Origin: Acinetobacter johnsonii CIP 64.6
Lineage (GTDB): Bacteria > Pseudomonadota > Gammaproteobacteria > Pseudomonadales > Moraxellaceae
Direction: 5' to 3'
DNA length: 21,000 nt
Assembly (NCBI RefSeq): GCF_000368045.1
Contig: NZ_KB849236.1
Coordinates: 1 to 21,000, forward strand
How positions within the stretch are numbered: the stretch's first letter is position 1; each line of letters opens with the position of its first letter. The notes below the pieces were generated by a model, which had not been told where the DNA came from, made no database searches, and saw only the letters and a list, made by a program, of their open reading frames with translations. Positions 9,567 to 16,722 of the stretch are shown in pieces. The position numbers and the translations under genes were made by a program.

Positions 9567-9931
9567 ATGAAAATATAAAATTTCAAGAGCCGTATTTTAA
9601 GGTATTTCGCTACATAAAGGAAGAGATCAAAGTTTATTCTTTTTAAAAAACCACAAAAGCGTTCAAACTTTAAAAAATGAGGAAACAGCGATATTGAACT
9701 TTATGACTTCACTGAATGAAATGCGGGATCATCGCCATAGAAACATTTTAAAATAACGGATATTGCAGGAGTTACGACTCGCAATTTCTTTGCTCATGTT
9801 TTATATGTTTGAGGCTTTATTTTTTCTTTGAAAGTCGATGGAATGTGAAAACAGGATAAGTGAGGATTTAAATATAAAAGAATAGGTTCAAGTTGAGTAC
9901 GGTGAATGCGGAGATACTGGGTGAGACGTTG
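9567..9931. other. long divergent intergenic region, no gene seen
   Basis: About 365 bases between the rplM promoter and the pdxA promoter. Only very short open frames occur (under 20 codons, without SD). No tRNA or strong hairpin is visible. Its length could hide a small RNA, but I see no terminator to define one. Confidence 0.5.
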
Positions 9932-9937
9932 TATAAT
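9932..9937 (+). promoter_or_regulatory. probable -10 element of pdxA operon
   Basis: A perfect TATAAT 30 bases before the pdxA ATG. No good -35 hexamer is found at 16-18 bases upstream (GGAGAT/CGGAGA), so promoter strength or activator need is open. Confidence 0.4.
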
Positions 9938-9966
9938 AGTCAAAACGCATTTTATTTGAGTTGATC

Positions 9967-10935
9967 ATGCTGCCTTTATATGTCACCAGTGGTGAACCTG
10001 CTGGGATTGGTCCAGATATTTGTTTAAGCCTTGCTGCTCGTATAGATGAGCGTCCGATCGTGGTCCTTGGTGATATGAACTTGCTACGTAGCCGTGCAGC
10101 ATATTTGGGATTGGACATTGAACTGATTGAATATTCAGGGCAAGAAGCATCATCAACTCAGGGTCAACTTTATGTTGAGCATCTGCCTTTAAGCGAAGCT
10201 GTTGTAATGGGTGAGCTCAATCCTGAAAATGCGCCTTATGTCTTAGAGCAGCTACGACGTTCGGCCGATTATGCCATGTCCGGTAAAAGCGTCGGTGTTG
10301 CAACTGCACCTGTACAAAAGTCAGTCATCAATGATGCTGGGATTCACTTTAGTGGACATACCGAATACTACCAAGAGTTTGCTGGGGTTGAACGTGTGGT
10401 GATGATGCTCGCAACCAAGACCTTGCGTGTCGCGCTGGCTACTACACATTTGCCATTAAGAGCTGTACCCGATGCGATTACCAAAGAACGACTGCATCAA
10501 GTGATTGGTATTTTAATTCAGGACTTAAAAAGCAAATTTAAAAAAGAGCATCCCCACATTTTAGTGTGTGGCTTAAACCCACATGCAGGGGAGGATGGTT
10601 ATTTGGGCATGGAAGAAATTGAGGTGATTAACCCTGTGCTGGAAAGCTACCGTGCTCAAGGCATAAATATGAGCCTGAGCCTACCTGCCGATACCTTATT
10701 CACCCCAGAAAACTTAAAAGATGCCGATGCTGTTTTGGCGATGTATCACGATCAGGGCTTACCTGTGTTAAAATCGCAAGGGTTTGGTGAAGCCATTAAT
10801 ATTACTTTGGGCTTACCGTTTATTCGTACCTCAGTCGATCATGGCACAGCTCTCTCCCTCGCAGGCACGGGTCTTGCGAAAAGCTCAAGCTTACAGGTCG
10901 CTGTTGATTTAGCGTTAGAATTAGCTCGTCACTAA
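9967..10935 (+). CDS. pdxA: 4-hydroxythreonine-4-phosphate dehydrogenase PdxA
   Basis: 322 residues (E. coli 329). Cytosolic, metal-dependent NAD enzyme of pyridoxal 5'-phosphate synthesis that oxidises 4-phosphohydroxy-L-threonine. Family motifs: TSGEPAGIGPD at 8-17, FSGHTEYY, and the three metal-binding histidines at about 161 (TTHLPL), 206 (NPHAGEDG) and 261 (MYHDQGLP), the same spacing as in E. coli. PADTLF is also intact. The frame is open to a TTG at 9961, but the ATG at 9967 has GAG 6 bases upstream and gives the normal start MLPLYVTSG. First gene of pdxA-rsmA-apaH. Confidence 0.96.
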   Translation: MLPLYVTSGEPAGIGPDICLSLAARIDERPIVVLGDMNLLRSRAAYLGLDIELIEYSGQEASSTQGQLYVEHLPLSEAVVMGELNPENAPYVLEQLRRSADYAMSGKSVGVATAPVQKSVINDAGIHFSGHTEYYQEFAGVERVVMMLATKTLRVALATTHLPLRAVPDAITKERLHQVIGILIQDLKSKFKKEHPHILVCGLNPHAGEDGYLGMEEIEVINPVLESYRAQGINMSLSLPADTLFTPENLKDADAVLAMYHDQGLPVLKSQGFGEAINITLGLPFIRTSVDHGTALSLAGTGLAKSSSLQVAVDLALELARH

Positions 10936-10967
10936 TGTTCAGTGATTAACTCACGTTGGAAAATTTT

Positions 10968-11780
10968 ATGTATCAAATTAATGCCTTAAACCCTAAAGAT
11001 GAAGGGCACCATACGCGGAAGCGTTTTGGGCAAAACTTCTTACATGACCAACGTGTGATTGCCAAGATTGTACGTTCAGTTGCACCACGCTCAGGTGATA
11101 ACATTGTGGAAATTGGGCCGGGTTTGGCAGCCTTAACCTCTCCGTTGATTGGAGAGTGTGACGCACTTACGGTGGTCGAATTAGACCGTGATTTGGCGGC
11201 AGGTTTGCCAGGGCGTGTGCCACATCCTGAACGTTTAACCATTATTGAGACCGATGCACTGAAGTACGACTTCACCAATTTATTTGAAGATGGTCGTCCT
11301 TTACGGGTTGTGGGTAATTTGCCGTATAACATCTCAACGCCACTTTTGTTTCACCTTTTGGAGTTTGGTGACAAAGTTAAAGACATGCATTTTATGCTAC
11401 AAAAAGAAGTGGTTGACCGTATTACGGCTTCTCCAAATAGCAAAGAATATGGTCGTTTGTCGGTGATGATTCAGTATTTCTGTAAACCGACGTTCTTGTT
11501 TGAAGTGCCACCGGGTTCATTTAACCCACCACCCAAAGTGACTTCTGCGGTGTTCCGTTTAGAGCCGTATGCGGTTAAGCCGATTGTGGCAAAAAATGAA
11601 AAAGCCTTGGCACGTTTGGTCTCGCATGTCTTTACTCAGCGCCGTAAAACTTTGCGTAATAGCTTAAAAGGCATGTTGGTTGAAGATGGTTTTGAACAAG
11701 CAGGTGTTGATCCGATGGCGCGTCCAGAGACTTTGACACTGGCTCAATTTGTGGCATTAGCAGATCAAATGGTGGCTTAA
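10968..11780 (+). CDS. rsmA: 16S rRNA (adenine1518/1519-N6)-dimethyltransferase RsmA/KsgA
   Basis: 270 residues. Dimethylates the two adjacent adenines in the 3' hairpin of 16S rRNA during late 30S assembly, using S-adenosylmethionine. Visible motifs (numbering from the ATG): RKRFGQNFLHD near 17-27, SAM-binding VEIGPGLAAL at 47-56, the acidic ELD after the second strand, and the catalytic NLPYNISTPL at 117-126. The C-terminal domain contains VFTQRRKTLRNSLKG. The TTG at 10956 also lies in frame, but the ATG at 10968 has GGA 7 bases upstream. It follows pdxA by 32 bases; loss of the gene in other bacteria gives kasugamycin resistance. Confidence 0.97.
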   Translation: MYQINALNPKDEGHHTRKRFGQNFLHDQRVIAKIVRSVAPRSGDNIVEIGPGLAALTSPLIGECDALTVVELDRDLAAGLPGRVPHPERLTIIETDALKYDFTNLFEDGRPLRVVGNLPYNISTPLLFHLLEFGDKVKDMHFMLQKEVVDRITASPNSKEYGRLSVMIQYFCKPTFLFEVPPGSFNPPPKVTSAVFRLEPYAVKPIVAKNEKALARLVSHVFTQRRKTLRNSLKGMLVEDGFEQAGVDPMARPETLTLAQFVALADQMVA

Positions 11781-11781
11781 G

Positions 11782-12630
11782 GTGGCAGGTGCAGAGATTC
11801 GATACAATTATGTCATTGGTGATGTGCAGGGTTGTTTTGAAGCACTAAAAGCCTTGCTAAAGACCATTCAGTTTGATCCTGACCAAGATTTTATTTGGTT
11901 TGCAGGGGATTTGGTTGCTCGTGGTGAAAACTCATTAGGTGCTTTACGCTTTATTAAAAAATTAGTAGAGCGTAATGCGGCTGCAACAGTTTTAGGCAAT
12001 CATGATTTAACTTTGCTGGCGGCTGCACGTGGCATTAAAGCAATCAAAGACAAAGATAACATTCGCGATGTGATTGATGCGATTGATAGTGATGATTTGA
12101 TTGATTGGCTACGTAAACAACCCCTGTGTGTGTTTCCAAACGCAACCACGGTTCTGACGCATGCAGGCATTCCAACCAATTGGACAGCGGAACAAACTGC
12201 TGCTTTAGCCGCAGAAGTTGAAGCGGTCATTGCAGCGGATGATTTTGATGTTGTCGATGCCTTTTTAAAAGAAATGTATGGCAAAGAGCCCACCTTATGG
12301 TCGGATGAACTGACGGGGCATGCGCGTTTGCGTTGTATCGTAAATTATTTGACTCGTATGCGTTTAACCGATAGTGCAGGGCGTTTGGAGTTTAGTTTTA
12401 AAGACTCGCTCAACGACCCGATGCCTGAAGGCTTCAAACCATGGTTTGAATTTGCTTCACAAGCAGCGCAAACCCATAAAGTTGTGTTTGGTCACTGGGC
12501 TGCTTTACAAGGCAAAACCATTTCAGACTCGATTCAAAATGTAGATGGCGGTTGTGTTTGGGGGCATCAATTAATGGCTTACCGTCTAGAAGATGAGACT
12601 TTATTTGCCGTTGATAATCCAGTTCAATAG
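11782..12630 (+). CDS. apaH: symmetrical diadenosine tetraphosphatase ApaH
   Basis: 282 residues, normal family length. It hydrolyses Ap4A to two ADP and also removes Np4 caps from RNA. It has the calcineurin-like metallophosphatase motifs GDVQGC (13-18), GDLVARG (42-48) and GNHD (72-75), the histidine in THAGI, and GHWAALQG near the C-terminus. The E. coli GDVHG histidine is glutamine here; GDLQGC occurs in Pseudomonas ApaH, so this is a lineage variant. The GTG start is one base past the rsmA stop and is the first usable start in the frame; a weak TGGTGG lies 6 bases upstream, so coupling to rsmA translation is likely. apaG, present before apaH in E. coli, is absent. Confidence 0.95.
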   Translation: MAGAEIRYNYVIGDVQGCFEALKALLKTIQFDPDQDFIWFAGDLVARGENSLGALRFIKKLVERNAAATVLGNHDLTLLAAARGIKAIKDKDNIRDVIDAIDSDDLIDWLRKQPLCVFPNATTVLTHAGIPTNWTAEQTAALAAEVEAVIAADDFDVVDAFLKEMYGKEPTLWSDELTGHARLRCIVNYLTRMRLTDSAGRLEFSFKDSLNDPMPEGFKPWFEFASQAAQTHKVVFGHWAALQGKTISDSIQNVDGGCVWGHQLMAYRLEDETLFAVDNPVQ

Positions 12631-12641
12631 CACATGCATTT

Positions 12642-12670
12642 AAAAAGCCACGAAGTTCGTGGCTTTTTTT
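12642..12670. terminator. bidirectional terminator after apaH
   Basis: AAAAAGCCAC (12642-12651) pairs with GTGGCTTTTT around GAAGTTC, with a T-run of eight on the right and an A-run on the left. It lies between apaH and the convergent DUF2147 gene and can serve both. Confidence 0.92.
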
Positions 12671-12675
12671 TATTC

Positions 12676-13125
12676 TTAGTCGATTCTTAACCAGGTTTGG
12701 TTACGACCTAAAGCAGAAACACCGATGTATGCACGTAGAGAAAGACGCTTTCCTGTGGCATTCAGTTTCATTTTCGCATCATAAAGTTTGCCAGACAGCG
12801 GATCAATCACACGACCTTTTTCATAGTTATTGGTGCCGTCGACATGCTTTAAGCCTTTAATAATGTCCATACCCAAAATTGGTTTGTTGGTATATGGCGT
12901 AGGGCAATTCACGCAAGTTTCTTTTGGTGTATAACCTGGGCGTGGTGTAATTTTTACAATTTTTCCAGTATAGGTATTATTCGATTCTTTACGAATTTCG
13001 ATAATGGCTTTTGGTGAGCCTGATTTATCATCAATTTGTTGCCATGTCCCTGTTAAGTCCTGTGCAAATGCTCCCCCGCAAAGCATGGACAATGTTAATC
13101 CCGCGATAAAAAACTTACTTTTCAT
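12676..13125 (-). CDS. DUF2147 family periplasmic protein, copy 1
   Basis: 149 residues with a Sec signal peptide (MKSKFFIAGLTLSMLCGGAFA, cut before QDLTGTW). The mature part has the DUF2147 (COG4731) layout: TGTWQQIDDKSG, then IIEIRKESN, then TPRPGYTPKETC, a CVNCP cysteine pair, MDIIKGLKH, IDPLSGKLY and the closing ALGRNQTWLR. The fold is a small beta-rich domain; the function is unknown, and the two cysteines 3 apart may form a disulfide or bind metal. The neighbour at 13406 is a close paralogue on the same strand. An SD-like GAGA lies about 10 bases before the ATG. A terminator-like hairpin 41 bases upstream suggests its own promoter, though I see no clean one. Confidence 0.88.
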   Translation of the reverse strand: MKSKFFIAGLTLSMLCGGAFAQDLTGTWQQIDDKSGSPKAIIEIRKESNNTYTGKIVKITPRPGYTPKETCVNCPTPYTNKPILGMDIIKGLKHVDGTNNYEKGRVIDPLSGKLYDAKMKLNATGKRLSLRAYIGVSALGRNQTWLRID

Positions 13126-13165
13126 ATAAGGTTCTCTATAGTTTCACAAAAAGATATCCAAGACA

Positions 13166-13201
13166 CAGAAAAATAAACAGTTTGCACAAGGCAAACTGTT
13201 T
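13166..13201 (-). terminator. terminator between the DUF2147 genes
   Basis: AAACAGTTTGC (13175-13185) and GCAAACTGTTT (13191-13201) form a perfect 11-bp stem with a 5-base loop. On the - strand ATTTTTCT follows. It lies about 205 bases after the stop of the gene at 13406 and just before the gene at 12676. Confidence 0.75.
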
Positions 13202-13332
13202 TGTGTTTAGATATGAATTAGGCAGTTGCCTTTAAAAATTGAAAAATCATACACGCTTAGCTGAAACTCTTTTATTCATTGAATTTGAAACCATCAGACT
13301 AAGTTTGGAGTAATGTATAAGTGACTCAGTAG

Positions 13333-13379
13333 TGGTCTACAAAATCTAAAATGAATTGATCAAGTGATTGCGTAGACCA
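13333..13379. repeat. 8-bp inverted repeat with 31-base loop
   Basis: TGGTCTAC (13333-13340) and GTAGACCA (13372-13379) are perfect complements. The loop contains the palindrome TTGATCAA. It is in the 3' region of the upstream DUF2147 transcript. Its role is unknown. Confidence 0.4.
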
Positions 13380-13405
13380 GGCCTGTTCAGTAATAAGAAC
13401 CTAGA

Positions 13406-13849
13406 TTATTCTCGAATCCAAGTTTGGCTGCGACCTAGAGCCGATATGCCCACGTATCCTCGCAAGGTTAAGCGTTTGCCATTCGAACTGAGTTTTGCTT
13501 TACAGCTATAAATATTACCAGACAGTGGATCGATGATTTTTCCACCCGTGTAATTGGTATTACCGCTGTGTTTCAAACCTTTCATCACATCCATGCCTAA
13601 AATGGGCTTATTGGTATACGGCGCAGGGCAATTAATACAAGTTTCTTTTGGTGTATAACCCGGACGAGGTGTCACTTTCACGATCTTAGCGGTATAGGTC
13701 CCATTTGATTCTTGGCGAATATCAAGGATGGCTTTTGACGACCCAGTTTTGTCATCAATATTTTTCCAAGTGCCGCTAATATCTTCAGCGAAAGCTGTAC
13801 TACCCATAACGGTTGTAGCGAATGCGATTGCAAGTGTCAATTTGCTCAT
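13406..13849 (-). CDS. DUF2147 family periplasmic protein, copy 2
   Basis: 147 residues from the ATG at 13849, which has AAAGGA 8 bases upstream; the TTG two codons earlier is too close to that SD. Signal peptide MSKLTLAIAFATTVMGSTAFA is followed by EDISGTW. The mature part aligns without large gaps to copy 1: identical TPRPGYTPKETC, nearly identical cysteine-pair region CINCPAPYTNKPILGMD, shared DPLSG and SALGR-QTW. A third cysteine occurs at YSCKAKL, where copy 1 has YDAKMKL. The similarity extends to the DNA level, so this is a tandem duplication. The unit sits downstream of the cidB/lrgB-like gene, about 87 bases away. Confidence 0.88.
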   Translation of the reverse strand: MSKLTLAIAFATTVMGSTAFAEDISGTWKNIDDKTGSSKAILDIRQESNGTYTAKIVKVTPRPGYTPKETCINCPAPYTNKPILGMDVMKGLKHSGNTNYTGGKIIDPLSGNIYSCKAKLSSNGKRLTLRGYVGISALGRSQTWIRE

Positions 13850-13905
13850 GAACAAAATCCTTTTATCATTTAATCAACGACAAACTCATCTTAAGTCGAT
13901 TTTTT

Positions 13906-13942
13906 AAACAATACAATTGTTTATGTGAGGAACATATCACAT
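13906..13942. repeat. two adjacent inverted repeats between lrgB-like gene and DUF2147 gene
   Basis: AAACAAT-ACA-ATTGTTT (13906-13922) and ATGTGA-N8-TCACAT (13923-13942) lie back to back. The second includes the stop codon of the lrgB-like gene. Neither is followed by a U-run on the - strand. They could protect the mRNA 3' end or be an operator for the DUF2147 gene downstream. Confidence 0.45.
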
Positions 13943-14611
13943 TTTTTGCAAGTATAGAATAAACAACGGTAACCAGATTGCTGTAAACACTGCATTGACA
14001 GCCATTCCAAAGGCTGCGTAACGTCCAGCAATACTTCCCCGTTGCCATGCTTGAGCTGTACCGATGGCATGAGCTGCAAGACCTAGCGCTAAGCCCGATG
14101 CTCGTTCGTCATTAATGTGTTTGAGGATCAGTGGTGAAAATGCAGCACCAATCACACCGGACAAAATCACGATTAAAATTGCCAGACTCACAGGGGCTTG
14201 CAGCAGTGTTGCAATGTTAATCGCAATTGGTGTTGTGACTGCGCGCGTGGCAAATGCCATAATGGTAGGGTCAGACAAATGTAATAGATAAGCCAGTCCC
14301 ATCGGCAGTCCGACCGCACTGATACTGGCAAAGACCAAGATACCCACCACGGCTTTGAGGGGGAGGTCGTCATAGCGCATTGCAGCCAATGGAATAGCCA
14401 ATGCGACTGTGACATAACCGAGCAGATGGTTAAACACTGGATTTACCTGTGCCATATATTGCTCATACGGAATGTTTAACAACAACAGCAGGGCAATCAC
14501 AAAGCACATGCCAAAAACAATCACGGGAATTTGTGGCAGTTTTTTGTTGAGTGGCTTTGCCAGTAAATAGGCAACGAGGGTTAGGAAAAAACCGAAAATA
14601 ATGGGAATCAT
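13937..14611 (-). CDS. LrgB/CidB family membrane protein
   Basis: 224 residues, very hydrophobic, with six or seven membrane spans. The family core is clear: FGMCFVIALLLLLNIPYEQY, LGYVTVALAIPLA, TRAVTTPIAI (the LrgB signature near residue 125), GVIGAAFSPLIL and GLAAHAIGTAQAWQ. LrgB/CidB proteins work with a holin-like LrgA/CidA partner and are linked to murein hydrolase export, lysis control and, in some plants and bacteria, glycolate or pyruvate transport. The ATG at 14611 has AGGAG 7 bases upstream; an in-frame GTG two codons earlier is too close to it. The partner gene ends 10 bases upstream, so the two are cotranscribed. Confidence 0.92.
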   Translation of the reverse strand: MIPIIFGFFLTLVAYLLAKPLNKKLPQIPVIVFGMCFVIALLLLLNIPYEQYMAQVNPVFNHLLGYVTVALAIPLAAMRYDDLPLKAVVGILVFASISAVGLPMGLAYLLHLSDPTIMAFATRAVTTPIAINIATLLQAPVSLAILIVILSGVIGAAFSPLILKHINDERASGLALGLAAHAIGTAQAWQRGSIAGRYAAFGMAVNAVFTAIWLPLFILYLQKM

Positions 14612-14621
14612 GTGCACACTC

Positions 14622-14993
14622 CTAAAGCCATTTCTTAGACATTTTTGCGTAAACCCACAGTGGAATTAGTGTGCTGACAAATAGCACCACCAAAAACATT
14701 GGGATTTCACTGCCTAAATGGGTCATCATCAGCAGGGAGCCTGCACTGATAGGTAGAAAAGCAAAGGCACTTTCTTTCATGATTTTATTGTTGGTATCCA
14801 CCAAACGTGCTGGAATTTTATGAAATTTTCTCCAACCCAAAAGGACGATTAGTAAACTAATCAGTCCAATTAAATTGCCCAGTTCAGGATGTCCAAAACG
14901 TCCAGTGATCCACACAGCCGCTTCACGAAAGATGATGATCAGGGCAACCGTGCCGATCCATGCTTTCCAATCAACAGTTTTTATCCATTCCAT
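14622..14993 (-). CDS. LrgA/CidA family holin-like membrane protein
   Basis: 123 residues with four predicted membrane helices, at about 12-29, 38-54, 74-92 and 98-115. The stretch GHPELGNLIGLISLLIVLLGW and the segment IMKESAFAFLPISAGSL, LrgA signatures, place it in this family. Such proteins oligomerise in the inner membrane like phage holins and act with the LrgB/CidB partner encoded next. It follows hflX by 43 bases without a visible terminator, so it may be read from the hflX promoter as well. Which of CidA, LrgA or YohJ is the true counterpart cannot be told here. Confidence 0.9.
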   Translation of the reverse strand: MEWIKTVDWKAWIGTVALIIIFREAAVWITGRFGHPELGNLIGLISLLIVLLGWRKFHKIPARLVDTNNKIMKESAFAFLPISAGSLLMMTHLGSEIPMFLVVLFVSTLIPLWVYAKMSKKWL

Positions 14994-15036
14994 TTTGTTC
15001 TGTCATTAACATTTTACTTATCACGTTTTAACCGAT

Positions 15037-16383
15037 TTAGCTTTTGATTTCAAATTCTTCGAGTTCACGATGAAATTGTTTTGCTTTCAAACCTAAAATT
15101 TCATTAATCGGTAAATGTGCTTGTTTGATCAATTGTTCAAGTTTATGTGGCGCAATATACACTTGTAGGTGTAGGTTGCCCTCATCATCATAATTTTCAG
15201 ATTGAATCACATTTAGGGCGTACAGTTGATTACGCAATTTTCCATAGGCAGGTTTGAGCAGGACGTCAAAATTTTGAATTTGGCCCATCAAGCACTCTTG
15301 TACCGCTTGGCGTAGTAGATCAAAGCCTTCGCCTGTATGTGCTGAGACATAGACACGCTCAGGTACATTCGGTTCAGCGTAAATGATTTTGGCTTGTTCA
15401 CCACTTTGATCGATCTTGTTATACACCCGTAGGATTGGAATATCTGCACCAATTTCTTTGAGCACTTTTTCAACAGCTTCAATTTGTTCCATATGGTCTG
15501 GACTGCTCGAGTCAATCACATGCAACAGCAAACTGGCCTCTAATGTTTCCTCTAGAGTCGCTTTAAACGATTCCACTAAAGCATGCGCAAGATTACGCAC
15601 AAAACCAACTGTGTCGGCTAGGACCAGTGGGCCAATACCATCCCATTCCAAACGTCTTAAGGTTGGGTCTAAGGTTGCAAATAACTGATCTGCGGCATAA
15701 ACATCAGATTTGGCTAAAGTGTTAAACAGGGTCGATTTGCCTGCATTGGTATAACCAACCAAAGAAACAGTTGGAATCGCAGCTTTTTGACGTGCAGCAC
15801 GCCCTTGAATGCGGGTCTGACGGACTTTTTCTAATTTATCTTTAAGTTGTCCAACACGGACACGGAGTAAACGACGGTCAGTTTCGAGTTGCGTTTCACC
15901 TGGACCACGGAGTCCAATCCCGCCTTTTTGGCTATCGAGGCTAATGCCTGTACCTACTAGTCGAGAAGACAAGTGATCCAATTGAGCCAATTCGACTTGA
16001 AGTTTCCCTTCATGGGTACGGGCACGTTGTGCAAAGATATCTAGAATAAGGCGTGTACGGTCAATAACACGGCACTTAATAATGCGACTCAGATTACGTT
16101 CCTGACTGGGCGTCAGGGCATGGTCTATAATCACCAGTGTGGCTTCAAGCTCCTCAACACGAGCAGCAATTTCTTCTGCTTTGCCTGAACCAATGAAATA
16201 TTTAGCATCGGGTTTGAATCTTTGAGCGTGAACATGCTCCAGAATTTCTGCACCTGCCGACTTAGCAAGCAAGCGAAATTCTTCTGCATCAAGGTCTTCC
16301 AGAATATGGATGGCAACACTGACTAAAATGGTTTTTTCGCCACCTTGCTTCTGCTCAAAATATTCCACTAAATTCGATCTCAC
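15037..16383 (-). CDS. hflX: ribosome-associated GTPase HflX
   Basis: 448 residues. HflX splits stalled or stress-damaged 70S ribosomes and binds the 50S subunit. The N-terminal HflX domain covers about 15-200, with the conserved IDRTRLILDIFAQRA and the glycine-rich GGIGLRGPGETQLETDRR (154-171). The GTPase domain has G1 GYTNAGKS (210-217), G2 FATLDPT, G3 DTVG (257-260), G4 NKID (322-325) and G5-like SAHTG (347-351). The start is a GTG with AGAG 8 bases upstream; another GTG at codon 6 cannot be excluded. In E. coli hflX follows hfq; here a small membrane-protein gene precedes it by 60 bases, and lrgA/lrgB follow. Confidence 0.96.
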   Translation of the reverse strand: MRSNLVEYFEQKQGGEKTILVSVAIHILEDLDAEEFRLLAKSAGAEILEHVHAQRFKPDAKYFIGSGKAEEIAARVEELEATLVIIDHALTPSQERNLSRIIKCRVIDRTRLILDIFAQRARTHEGKLQVELAQLDHLSSRLVGTGISLDSQKGGIGLRGPGETQLETDRRLLRVRVGQLKDKLEKVRQTRIQGRAARQKAAIPTVSLVGYTNAGKSTLFNTLAKSDVYAADQLFATLDPTLRRLEWDGIGPLVLADTVGFVRNLAHALVESFKATLEETLEASLLLHVIDSSSPDHMEQIEAVEKVLKEIGADIPILRVYNKIDQSGEQAKIIYAEPNVPERVYVSAHTGEGFDLLRQAVQECLMGQIQNFDVLLKPAYGKLRNQLYALNVIQSENYDDEGNLHLQVYIAPHKLEQLIKQAHLPINEILGLKAKQFHRELEEFEIKS

Positions 16384-16416
16384 ATTGAAAACTCTAGTGT
16401 AGATGAATTTGCTGAG

Positions 16417-16460
16417 ATTGAGCGAAATAGTTATACCGTTGCCTTACATTGAGCGAAATA
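16417..16460. repeat. 13-base direct repeat
   Basis: ATTGAGCGAAATA occurs at 16417-16429 and again at 16448-16460, 31 bases apart. The second copy overlaps the last codons of the small protein gene at 16444, so a short local duplication past its stop is likely. Confidence 0.6.
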
Positions 16461-16572
16461 AGTGAACCAAAAGTAGTAAGGTACCAAAGTATAAAATACT
16501 GAGCCCTATAATAAATTTCAGTGCCTGAACAGGATTTAACGGCGGAGCTGGAGGGTTCATTTGATCGTTCAT
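16444..16572 (-). CDS. 42-residue proline-rich small membrane protein upstream of hflX
   Basis: An ORF of 42 codons plus stop. The N-terminus MNDQMNPPAPPLNPVQALKF is polar and proline-rich. Residues 20-38 (IIGLSILYFGTLLLLVHLF) form one membrane helix, and it ends RSM. The composition is unlike random sequence: one clean transmembrane segment, with polar ends and a basic residue at the C-terminal side. The SD is weak (TGGTG, 7 bases). It lies 60 bases before hflX on the same strand, so cotranscription is plausible. I recognise no family; single-helix proteins of this size often modulate larger membrane proteins. Confidence 0.6.
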   Translation of the reverse strand: MNDQMNPPAPPLNPVQALKFIIGLSILYFGTLLLLVHLFRSM

Positions 16573-16722
16573 ATACACACCATGTTTTGGTATTTCGATT
16601 GATTTATTTTAATTAATTTGTTTAAACGATTAAAATTGAAAATAATCATCTGGTCCTTCGGTTTTTATGATCAATGCAAGTTGCTCAAGATCAGTATAGA
16701 ATGAGCCGAAATCAATGATTAA

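Noticed and set aside
9567..9931. Short frames such as a 17-codon ORF starting near 9703
   Set aside because: No SD, no conserved-looking composition, far below a size that can be supported from sequence alone.
11782..11835. ApaH inactivated by loss of the GDxHG histidine
   Set aside because: GDVQGC/GDLQGC is a form found in Pseudomonas-type ApaH, and the remaining metal ligands are intact.
12000..12293. 97-codon frame antisense to apaH, and similar frames antisense to rsmA, hflX and the PLD-like gene
   Set aside because: Each lies opposite a well-recognised gene and its composition mirrors that gene's codons; no independent signals.
13923..13942. CRP/Vfr-type site TGTGA-N-TCACA
   Set aside because: The spacer is 8 bases and not the 6 required, and it covers a stop codon; kept only as an inverted repeat.
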